From the NCBI GenBank assembly GCA_049295655.1, contig JBAQRB010000132.1, positions 1 to 5,261 of the forward strand: a stretch of 5,261 bases of DNA, read 5' to 3'. Position numbers and translations under genes: made by a program. The DNA is from CAJBIL01 sp049295655. GTDB lineage: Bacteria > Pseudomonadota > Gammaproteobacteria > Burkholderiales > Rhodocyclaceae. Positions 1 to 5,228 of the stretch are shown piece after piece. The notes under the pieces were generated by a model. That model was given only the letters and a program-made list of their open reading frames with translations, did no database searches and was not told where the DNA came from. Positions within the stretch are counted from its first letter, which is position 1, and every line of letters begins with the position of its first letter.

Positions 1-158
1 GTGTCGGACATCTGCGGCAAAATCTTTTTATAGGTCTTGAAAATGGACCGGCTGACCAGCGCCCGCCGCAGGGGGCGGACGCCGATCAGCACGGCCAAGC
101 CGACGAGGCTTATTAGCAAAACAACCCCGACGAGCGAAGAGATGATCGATGCGATCAT
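1..158 (-). CDS. fadE: FadE-like membrane-anchored acyl-CoA dehydrogenase, N-terminal fragment (cut by window edge)
   Basis: Only the first 52 codons are present; the gene runs off the left edge. FadE catalyses the first, FAD-dependent step of fatty acid beta-oxidation (acyl-CoA to trans-2-enoyl-CoA), probably at the inner membrane. What is visible: a start at 156-158 with an AAGGAG Shine-Dalgarno 8 nt upstream, a hydrophobic segment at about residues 4-28, then a basic stretch PLRRALVSRSIFKTYKK and ILPQMSD. This lines up, by recall, with the E. coli FadE segment PMRKSMISAPVFRGFRK followed by VMPPMS. The hydrophobic leader is shorter than the multi-helix N-terminus of E. coli FadE, with room for one helix. 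The catalytic domain lies outside the window, so identity rests on this short match plus the PsrA-like regulator 25 bp upstream, which fits the role. Another long-chain acyl-CoA dehydrogenase of the same class is possible. Confidence 0.72.
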   Translation of the reverse strand, partial: MIASIISSLVGVVLLISLVGLAVLIGVRPLRRALVSRSIFKTYKKILPQMSD

Positions 159-166
159 TGCTGTTT

Positions 167-172
167 CTCCTT
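167..172 (-). promoter_or_regulatory. Ribosome binding site of the fadE-like gene
   Basis: Read on the minus strand this is AAGGAG, 8 nt before the ATG at 156-158. It lies inside the 25-bp gap after the regulator's stop codon. It fixes the start of an otherwise incomplete gene and shows that the frame is translated even though only 52 codons are visible. Confidence 0.75.
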
Positions 173-183
173 TTTTCTTGGTC

Positions 184-918
184 TCAGGCCGTCTTGCGCT
201 TCCCGGGGGAAGGCGGCGACTCTTGTTGTTGTAGGGCGGCGGCTTGCGGCAGCGGCGCGCGCAGGCCGCCAAGCAGGAAGGGCATCAGGCGCTCGGCAAG
301 ACGCCGGGCGGCGTCCTTGTCGCTCAATTCGGCACCCGAGATGTCGCCGAGCTCGCAACCGGTCACCACCTGCAGGACGTCGGTGCCGGCGATCGCGTAC
401 GACATCGCGCCGAGCATGAAATGCAGGCGCCAGACGATCTCAGCCTTCGGCACGTCGGGCAGCGCGCGGAACAGCGCGAGCTTGTAGCGCTCGATGACTT
501 CGGCGTACTCACCGGTGAAGAAGGTGCGGATGAACTCGGCCGGCTCGGTCAGCGTGCGGCCGAGCAGGCGCAGGAAAGTCATACCGCCCAGCGCTTCGTC
601 CTCGCCCATGCGCAACAGCGTGCCGAAAAAAGCCTCGAGCACCTGCGACGGTTTGAGCGGCGCGCCGGCGGCCTGCGCCTCGAGCGCGTCGAGCGCCTGC
701 AGACGCTCGTGATTGAGCCAGACCAGACGGCGACGGAAGACTTCGCGCAGCAGCGCCTCCTTCGATCCGAAGTGATAATTGGCGGCGGCCAGATTGACCT
801 CGGCCGCGCTGGTGATCTGGCGCATCGAGGTGCCTTCGTAGCCGTGCGCCATGAACAGGCGCTCGGCGACATCGAGAATGCGCTCACGGGTATCCTGGTT
901 TGCCTTGATATCGGACAT
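184..918 (-). CDS. PsrA-like TetR-family transcriptional regulator of fatty acid metabolism
   Basis: A 244-residue TetR-family repressor. The N-terminal DNA-binding domain spans about residues 8-55, with the helix-turn-helix around 34-50 (ITSAAEVNLAAANYHF) followed by GSKEALLREVF. The C-terminal ligand-binding and dimerisation part includes FLRLLG (115-120) and WRLHFMLGAMSYAIAG (163-178). By recall both match Pseudomonas PsrA (NLAAVNYHFGSK, FMRLLG, WRVHFMLGA), a repressor released by long-chain fatty acids or acyl-CoA. The tail from about 221 is Gln/Pro-rich and probably disordered. I chose the ATG at 916-918 because the family domain starts soon after it; a TTG at 955-957 would add 13 residues but has no ribosome site. 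The ATG also lacks a clear Shine-Dalgarno. The gene lies 25 bp upstream of the fadE-like gene, and a PsrA-type operator sits 48 bp before its start. The orthologous betaproteobacterial regulator FadP is an alternative name. The family call is firm; the ligand is inferred. Confidence 0.88.
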   Translation of the reverse strand: MSDIKANQDTRERILDVAERLFMAHGYEGTSMRQITSAAEVNLAAANYHFGSKEALLREVFRRRLVWLNHERLQALDALEAQAAGAPLKPSQVLEAFFGTLLRMGEDEALGGMTFLRLLGRTLTEPAEFIRTFFTGEYAEVIERYKLALFRALPDVPKAEIVWRLHFMLGAMSYAIAGTDVLQVVTGCELGDISGAELSDKDAARRLAERLMPFLLGGLRAPLPQAAALQQQESPPSPGKRKTA

Positions 919-966
919 GAGTTTTTGGGCCAAAAAAATTGAAACAGGACATCGCAAGAAAGCGGG

Positions 967-982
967 TCAAACGTTTGTTTGA
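967..982. promoter_or_regulatory. Probable PsrA-type operator, inverted repeat TCAAAC-N4-GTTTGA
   Basis: The sequence is TCAAAC GTTT GTTTGA, a perfect 6-bp inverted repeat around a 4-bp spacer. The published PsrA consensus, as I recall it, is (G/C)AAAC-N2-4-GTTT(G/C), which this satisfies. A second perfect palindrome, CAAACGTTTG (968-977), is nested in it, because the spacer GTTT begins an overlapping half-site. The repeat directly abuts the predicted -10 of the minus-strand promoter, so a bound repressor would cover the transcription start. That the neighbouring PsrA-like protein binds here is inferred. Confidence 0.7.
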
Positions 983-1011
983 ATCATAAGGTGGCTTTCT
1001 GGCAAATGCAA
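983..1011 (-). promoter_or_regulatory. Predicted sigma-70 promoter for the regulator-fadE unit
   Basis: On the minus strand: -35 TTGCAT (1006-1011), a 17-bp spacer, and -10 TATGAT (983-988). The -10 matches the consensus at 5 of 6 positions; the -35 keeps only the TTG core plus little else. The start point would fall near 976-978, inside the operator, giving a 5' untranslated leader of roughly 60 nt before the ATG at 918. Good spacing and the adjoining operator support it, but the weak -35 keeps this a prediction. Confidence 0.55.
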
Positions 1012-1016
1012 GCACT

Positions 1017-1037
1017 TCCGCAAACGCATCCGCAAAC
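1017..1037 (+). repeat. Short direct repeat TCCGCAAAC, two copies 12 bp apart
   Basis: TCCGCAAAC occurs at 1017-1025 and again at 1029-1037, separated by GCA. Each copy contains CAAAC, the same half-site as in the inverted repeat at 967-982, in the same orientation as its left arm. They lie just upstream of the predicted -35 of the regulator promoter and between the two divergent genes. They could be accessory regulator half-sites or chance; neither has an inverted partner close by. Confidence 0.4.
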
Positions 1038-1132
1038 ACTCCCCGGCTGTTTTCAAATTCAGCGTACGTGATGACCACGAGATACCGTCAACGCGGCATA
1101 CTCGACACTACAAAACCAATCGAACCCCTGAC

Positions 1133-2935
1133 ATGCGCCGTTCCTCGAACCCTCGCCCCCCCGCCGGAGCAGCCCCCACCGACCCCCATCTGTGGCGCAC
1201 CCTGAACAGTCTGGCGCCCTACCTCTGGCAGTACAAGTGGCGGGTTCTGCTGGCCCTGTCCTGCCTGGTCGCCGCCAAACTGGCCAACGTCGCCGTTCCG
1301 CTCGTCTTCAAGGAAATCATCGACGGGCTGTCGACCGCCCAGCAGTTGCTGGCACTGCCGGCGCTGCTGCTGGCGCTCTACGGCGCACTGCGCTTTTCCT
1401 CATCGCTCTTCACCGAACTGCGCGAAATCCTCTTCGCCAGAGTGACCCAGCAGGCCGTACGCCGCATCGCGCTCGAGGTATTCCGCCATCTGCACGCGCT
1501 GTCGCTGCGCTTCCATCTCGAACGACAGACCGGCGGGGTGTCGCGCGACATCGAGCGGGGGACCCGTTCGATCTCCAGCCTGATCAGCTACACACTGTAT
1601 TCGATCCTGCCGACGCTGGTCGAAATGAGCCTGGTGCTCGGCATCCTCTTTTTCAAATACGACAGCGGCTTCGTGCTGATTACCCTGCTCTCGCTCACCG
1701 CGTATATCGTGTTCACGATCAAGGTCAGCAACTGGCGGATCGACCTGCGGCGCCGCGTCAATGACACCGACTCGGCCGCCAACACGCGGGCGATCGACAG
1801 CCTGCTCAACTACGAGACGGTCAAGTACTTCAACAACGAGGAGTTCGAAGCGCACCGCTACGACGCACAGATGCGCCAGTGGGAGGACGCCGCGACCAGA
1901 AGCCAGATCTCGCTCTCCTGGCTCAACCTCGGGCAGCAGGTCATCATCGCGCTCGGCGTGACGGCAATGATGTGGCGCGCGGCGGCGGGCGTGGTGGACG
2001 GACGGATGACGATCGGCGATCTGGTCCTGGTCAACGCTTTCCTGATCCAGCTCTACATGCCGCTCAGTTTTCTCGGCGTGGTTTACCGGGAGATCCGCCA
2101 GGCACTGGCGGACATCGAGCGCATGTTCGACCTGCTGGCGATCAACCGTGAAGTTGCCGACGCCCCCGGCGCCATTGCGCTGCCGCCCGGGCCGGTCGAC
2201 GTGCGCTTCGCTGCCGTCGATTTTGCTTACGATCCGAAACGAAAGATTCTGCACGCGGTGGATTTCACCATTCCTGCCGGGCATACCGTCGCCGTCGTGG
2301 GGCAGTCCGGATCGGGGAAATCGACCCTGGCGCGCCTGCTCTATCGCTTCTACGACATCGCCGGCGGGCAGATCAGCATCAATGGCACCGACCTGCGCGC
2401 CCTCACGCAAAGCAGTCTGCGGGCGGCAATCGGCATCGTGCCGCAGGATACGGTGCTCTTCAACGACAGCATCTTTTACAACATCCAGTACGGCCGGCCT
2501 GACGCCAGCCATGCGGAGGTGATCGCTGCCGCACATGCCGCCCAGCTGTCCGCCTTCATCGAATTATTGCCCGACGGCTACGAAACGAAGGTCGGCGAGC
2601 GCGGGCTGAAGCTGTCTGGCGGCGAGAAGCAGCGCGTCGCCATTGCGCGGGCGCTGCTCAAGAATCCGCCGCTACTGATCTTCGACGAAGCAACGTCGGC
2701 GCTCGACTCGAAAACCGAAAAGGCGATCCAGACCAGCCTCGACGATGCGGCGCGTGGACGCACGACCCTGATCATCGCGCACCGGCTGTCGACGATCATG
2801 AACGCCGACGAGATCCTGGTCATGGAGAGCGGACAAATCGTCGAAAGAGGTGCGCACCAGGCGCTGCTTGAAGCGAATGGCCGCTACGCGCAGATGTGGG
2901 CGCTGCAGCAACAGGAGCAACGGGATCTGCCATGA
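1133..2935 (+). CDS. Atm1/ABCB7-type ABC half-transporter (permease-ATPase fusion)
   Basis: A 600-residue ABC exporter half-molecule that should work as an inner-membrane homodimer. Six hydrophobic segments are visible (about 37-59, 72-92, 150-173, 178-197, 268-287, 293-315). The ATPase domain follows: A-loop Tyr366, Walker A GQSGSGKST (390-398), Q-loop Gln438, signature LSGGE (494-498), Walker B LLIFDE (514-519), D-loop SALD (522-525) and H-loop His550, all intact. The membrane half carries Atm1 hallmarks: R202/R206, DSLLNYETVKYF (222-233), LNLGQQVI with N265 and Q268, and LGVVYREIRQALADIERMF. By recall, the equivalent Asn and Gln contact glutathione in the bacterial homologue NaAtm1. Substrates of bacterial members are thought to be glutathione conjugates, GSSG or metal-glutathione complexes; the substrate here is inferred. 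The ATG at 1133 has no strong Shine-Dalgarno, but no better in-frame start fits. The gene diverges from the regulator and converges on rplQ, so it is probably monocistronic. Confidence 0.93.
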   Translation: MRRSSNPRPPAGAAPTDPHLWRTLNSLAPYLWQYKWRVLLALSCLVAAKLANVAVPLVFKEIIDGLSTAQQLLALPALLLALYGALRFSSSLFTELREILFARVTQQAVRRIALEVFRHLHALSLRFHLERQTGGVSRDIERGTRSISSLISYTLYSILPTLVEMSLVLGILFFKYDSGFVLITLLSLTAYIVFTIKVSNWRIDLRRRVNDTDSAANTRAIDSLLNYETVKYFNNEEFEAHRYDAQMRQWEDAATRSQISLSWLNLGQQVIIALGVTAMMWRAAAGVVDGRMTIGDLVLVNAFLIQLYMPLSFLGVVYREIRQALADIERMFDLLAINREVADAPGAIALPPGPVDVRFAAVDFAYDPKRKILHAVDFTIPAGHTVAVVGQSGSGKSTLARLLYRFYDIAGGQISINGTDLRALTQSSLRAAIGIVPQDTVLFNDSIFYNIQYGRPDASHAEVIAAAHAAQLSAFIELLPDGYETKVGERGLKLSGGEKQRVAIARALLKNPPLLIFDEATSALDSKTEKAIQTSLDDAARGRTTLIIAHRLSTIMNADEILVMESGQIVERGAHQALLEANGRYAQMWALQQQEQRDLP

Positions 2936-3030
2936 CGGGGCAACGCATCCTTGGCGGATGCAATCGCCCCGGTCCAACCGCTAAATTCCCGGATGACTTC
3001 GCCGGGAGCGGATGTTGCTCGGCAAACTAA
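2932..3030 (+). CDS. Doubtful 32-codon ORF overlapping the transporter stop codon
   Basis: ATGA at 2932-2935 joins a possible start to the transporter's TGA, the layout of translationally coupled genes. The predicted peptide has 32 residues, starts MTGQRILGG and ends GSGCCSAN before a TAA at 3028-3030. It contains three cysteines, no clear membrane segment and no family I recognise. A GGGA lies 6 nt and an AGGAG about 14 nt upstream of the ATG. The same stretch folds into two hairpins, so it may simply be a 3' untranslated region. Reported because the overlap is exact, not because coding is likely. Confidence 0.15.
   Translation: MTGQRILGGCNRPGPTAKFPDDFAGSGCCSAN
2937..2970 (+). other. Stem-loop immediately after the ABC transporter stop codon
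   Basis: GGGGC (2937-2941) pairs with GCCCC (2966-2970). After a small internal loop, GCATCC (2945-2950) pairs with GGATGC (2956-2961) around a 5-nt loop. No T-tract follows, so it is not a standard intrinsic terminator. It could protect the mRNA 3' end or pause the polymerase before the true terminator further on. Confidence 0.4.
2987..3007 (+). other. Second small hairpin between transporter and terminator
   Basis: TCCCGG (2987-2992) and CCGGGA (3002-3007) form a perfect 6-bp stem with a 9-nt loop. There is no T-tract. It is part of the roughly 150-bp non-coding 3' stretch of the transporter transcript. Chance occurrence in GC-rich DNA is a real possibility. Confidence 0.3.
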
Positions 3031-3088
3031 CGGCCGGGGCACGACAAGCGCTGCACCAGGAAATGAAGCAACCGCAAATGTCTAGCCG

Positions 3089-3117
3089 AAAAAAAGCCAG
3101 GCATGCCTGGCTTTTTT
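3089..3117. terminator. Bidirectional intrinsic terminator between the transporter and rplQ
   Basis: Seven A (3089-3095), the perfect 16-bp palindrome GCCAGGCATGCCTGGC (3096-3111), then six T (3112-3117). The RNA from either strand folds into a 6-bp GC-rich stem (GCCAGG/CCTGGC) with a CATG tetraloop followed by a U-tract. Both converging units, the ABC transporter on the plus strand and the alpha operon on the minus strand, lead straight into it. It starts 25 bp past the rplQ stop codon and about 153 bp past the transporter stop. Confidence 0.93.
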
Positions 3118-3142
3118 ATTCCTGCGTACAGTCGCCAACGAT

Positions 3143-3541
3143 TTACGCGGCTTCTGCCTCGGTGGCTGCTTCAGCGCTTTCTTCCGGCTGATCGAGCATC
3201 TCGACGAAAGCCATCGGTGCGTTGTCGCCCTGACGGAATCCGCACTTCAGAATCCGCAGATAACCGCCGTTACGCGTGGCGTAGCGTGGACCGATCTCGC
3301 TGAACAACTTGCCGACGATTTCGCGATCGCGCAAGCGATCGAAAGCAAGGCGGTGATTCGCGAGGGTCGGCGTCTTGCCCAGCGTGATGATACGCTCGGC
3401 AACACGACGCAACTCCTTGGCTTTCGGCAGCGTGGTTTTGATCGTTTCGTGACGCAGCAGCGAAACGGTCATGTTACGCAACATCGCCAAACGGTGGGCG
3501 CTGGTGCGATTGAGTTTGCGGAGACCCAAACGGTGACGCAT
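3143..3541 (-). CDS. rplQ: 50S ribosomal protein L17
   Basis: L17 is a component of the large ribosomal subunit. The 132-residue product begins MRHRLGLRKLNRTSAHRLAM, the family's highly conserved N-terminus. It continues with the typical LLRHETIKTTLPKAKELRRV and a C-terminal RNA-contacting part that includes GPRYATRNGGYLRILKCG and FRQGDNAPMAFVEML. The core ends near residue 116; the remaining tail is acidic and Ala/Glu-rich (EESAEAATEAEAA), an extension of a few residues beyond the E. coli length of 127. The ATG at 3539-3541 has an AAGGA Shine-Dalgarno 6 nt upstream. It is the last gene of the alpha operon, 28 bp after rpoA, and the shared terminator follows. Confidence 0.98.
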   Translation of the reverse strand: MRHRLGLRKLNRTSAHRLAMLRNMTVSLLRHETIKTTLPKAKELRRVAERIITLGKTPTLANHRLAFDRLRDREIVGKLFSEIGPRYATRNGGYLRILKCGFRQGDNAPMAFVEMLDQPEESAEAATEAEAA

Positions 3542-3569
3542 ATCAGTTCCTTCCTATTCTTGTCCGGGC

Positions 3570-4544
3570 TTACTTCTCAAGGCCGGCCGGTGGCCAGTTC
3601 TCGAGTTTCATGCCCAGCGTCAGGCCGCGCGCGGCCAGCACTTCTTTGATTTCGTTGAGCGACTTGCGACCCAGGTTCGGTGTCTTGAGCAACTCGTTTT
3701 CGGTACGCTGAATCAGATCGCCGATGTAGTAAATATTCTCGGCTTTCAGGCAGTTCGCAGAACGGACTGTCAGTTCAAGATCATCCACCGGGCGCAGCAG
3801 GATCGGATCGACCTGAACCGCCTTCTGATGCTCGATCGGCAGCGCAGTACCTTCCAAGTCAGCGAATACCGACAGCTGTTCCATCAGGATGCGGGCCGCG
3901 GTACGGATCGCTTCCTCAGGATCGATCACGCCATTGGTTTCGATGTCCATGATCAGCTTGTCAAGGTCGGTACGCTGTTCTACGCGTGCGCTCTCGACAA
4001 AATAGCTGACACGACGCACCGGGCTGAATGACGCATCGAGCACCAGCTTGCCGATGCTTTTGCCGCTATCGCCCAGATCGCGAAGGTTGCCAGGAACGTA
4101 GCCGCGTGACTTCTCGACCTTGACTTCCATCGCCAGCTTGCCACCGGCCGAAAGATGCGCGATAACGTGGTCCGGATTGATGATCTCGACGTCGTGCGAC
4201 GTCTCGATATCACTGGCGCGAACGATCCCTTCGCCTTCTTTTTTCAGCTGCAGTACGACTTCGTCGCGATTGTGCAGCTTGAAGACGATGCCCTTGAGAT
4301 TCAAAAGGATATCGACGACATCCTCCTGAACCCCGTCGATGGTGGAGTACTCATGGAGTACGCCATCGATACTGACTTCGGTGGGCGCGTAACCGGGCAT
4401 TGACGAAAGAAGGATGCGACGCAGCGCGTTGCCCAATGTGTGACCGTAGCCGCGTTCAAACGGCTCCATCACGACACGGGCTTGCACCGGTGACAAACTC
4501 TGTACATCAATGATTCGCGGTTTCAAAAGTCCACTGCTATGCAT
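3570..4544 (-). CDS. rpoA: DNA-directed RNA polymerase alpha subunit
   Basis: The alpha subunit dimerises to nucleate RNA polymerase assembly, and its C-terminal domain contacts UP elements and activators. The product has 324 residues, close to the usual 325-330. The N-terminal domain (about 1-230) contains FERGYGHTLGNALRRILLSSMPG (29-51), the dimerisation and beta-contact region, and VEQRTDLDKL (188-197). The C-terminal domain (about 246-320) contains the DNA-binding determinants equivalent to E. coli R265, N268 and K271 (here R261, N264, K267) and the TPNLGRKSLNEIK helix with G292, K294, S295. It ends in LENWPPAGLEK. All key residues are present. The ATG at 4542-4544 has AAGGA 6 nt upstream. 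It sits between rpsD (40-bp gap) and rplQ (28-bp gap) in the standard alpha-operon order. Confidence 0.99.
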   Translation of the reverse strand: MHSSGLLKPRIIDVQSLSPVQARVVMEPFERGYGHTLGNALRRILLSSMPGYAPTEVSIDGVLHEYSTIDGVQEDVVDILLNLKGIVFKLHNRDEVVLQLKKEGEGIVRASDIETSHDVEIINPDHVIAHLSAGGKLAMEVKVEKSRGYVPGNLRDLGDSGKSIGKLVLDASFSPVRRVSYFVESARVEQRTDLDKLIMDIETNGVIDPEEAIRTAARILMEQLSVFADLEGTALPIEHQKAVQVDPILLRPVDDLELTVRSANCLKAENIYYIGDLIQRTENELLKTPNLGRKSLNEIKEVLAARGLTLGMKLENWPPAGLEK

Positions 4545-4584
4545 GTGCTGTCCTTTTGCCTGATTCTGTCGAACGAAGCCGTGA

Positions 4585-5214
4585 TTACTTCGAGTAAAGT
4601 TCGATCACGAGACTCTCGTTGATCGTCGGCGGCAGTTCGCTGCGTTGTGGACGAGCCTTGTAGGTACCCTTGGCTGCCTTGACGTCAACTTCAACCCATT
4701 CCGGGAAACCGCGCGACTCCGCACCGGCAAGAGCGGCCTTGACGCGCAGATGATTCTTGGCTTTTTCGCTGACTTCGACGACATCACCGGGACGAACCTG
4801 GAACGACGGAATATTCACGCGACGGCCATTAACCAGAACACCGTTATGGCGAACGACCTGACGCGACTCGGAACGCGAAGCAGCGAAGCCCATGCGGTAG
4901 GCAACGTTGTCAAGACGCGACTCGAGCAATTGCAGCAGGTTTTCACCGGTCACGCCCTTACGGCGGTCGGCTTCGTGATAAACCTTGCGGAACTGGCCTT
5001 CGAGAACGCCATAAATGCGGCGAATCTTTTGCTTTTCACGCAGATGCACGCCGTAATCGGAAAGGCGCTGACCGGACTTCTGGCCGTGCTGACCAGGGGC
5101 ATACGAGCGACGCTCGATGGCACACTTGTCTGTGAAACACTTTTCGCCCTTCAGGAACAGCTTTTCGCCTTCGCGGCGGCACTGACGGCATTTCGGATCG
5201 AGATTACGAGCCAC
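4585..5214 (-). CDS. rpsD: 30S ribosomal protein S4 (zinc-finger type), GTG start
   Basis: S4 is a primary 16S rRNA-binding protein that starts 30S assembly; in E. coli it also represses translation of the alpha operon. The product has 209 residues, a usual length. It starts MARNLDPKCRQCRREGEKLF and carries four cysteines (C9, C12, C26, C31), the zinc-binding arrangement of C+ S4 proteins. The S4 RNA-binding domain covers about residues 97-165 (ESRLDNVAYRMGFAASR and VLVNGRRVNIPSFQV). It ends in INESLVIELYSK. The start codon is GTG (5212-5214), fixed by the conserved N-terminus and by AAGGAG 8 nt upstream. The gene is 12 bp downstream of rpsK and 40 bp upstream of rpoA. The S4 target in the operon leader lies before rpsM, outside this window, so autoregulation cannot be judged here. 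Confidence 0.98.
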   Translation of the reverse strand: MARNLDPKCRQCRREGEKLFLKGEKCFTDKCAIERRSYAPGQHGQKSGQRLSDYGVHLREKQKIRRIYGVLEGQFRKVYHEADRRKGVTGENLLQLLESRLDNVAYRMGFAASRSESRQVVRHNGVLVNGRRVNIPSFQVRPGDVVEVSEKAKNHLRVKAALAGAESRGFPEWVEVDVKAAKGTYKARPQRSELPPTINESLVIELYSK

Positions 5215-5222
5215 TTGTCTTT

Positions 5223-5228
5223 CTCCTT
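5223..5228 (-). promoter_or_regulatory. Ribosome binding site of rpsD, overlapping the rpsK stop
   Basis: On the minus strand AAGGAG lies 8 nt before the GTG at 5212-5214, and its first two bases are the last two of the rpsK TAA. This site decides in favour of the GTG start. The overlap suggests that translation of rpsD can be re-initiated by ribosomes finishing rpsK. Confidence 0.8.

Noticed and set aside
244..942. Plus-strand 232-codon open frame opposite the TetR-type gene
   Set aside because: It is a shadow of the regulator, which has clear family motifs. The plus-strand product is Gln/Arg/Ala-rich with no recognisable domain.
884..1078. 64-codon minus-strand frame in the intergenic region, starting with GTG
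   Set aside because: It overlaps the regulator start in another frame and runs through the predicted promoter and operator. It has no ribosome site and no recognisable product.
1071..1102. Possible plus-strand promoter for the transporter (ATGACC at 1071-1076 and CATACT at 1097-1102)
   Set aside because: The spacing is 20 bp and both hexamers are only 4 of 6 matches, so it is not good enough to call.
1400..2536. Long open frame of 378 codons antisense to the ABC transporter
   Set aside because: It lies wholly inside the intact transporter gene, in GC-rich DNA where antisense frames stay open by codon bias. The translation has no recognisable domain and low-complexity Arg/Asp/Glu composition.
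3353..3649. 98-codon plus-strand frame spanning the rplQ-rpoA junction
   Set aside because: It is antisense to two unmistakable housekeeping genes and has no recognisable domain.
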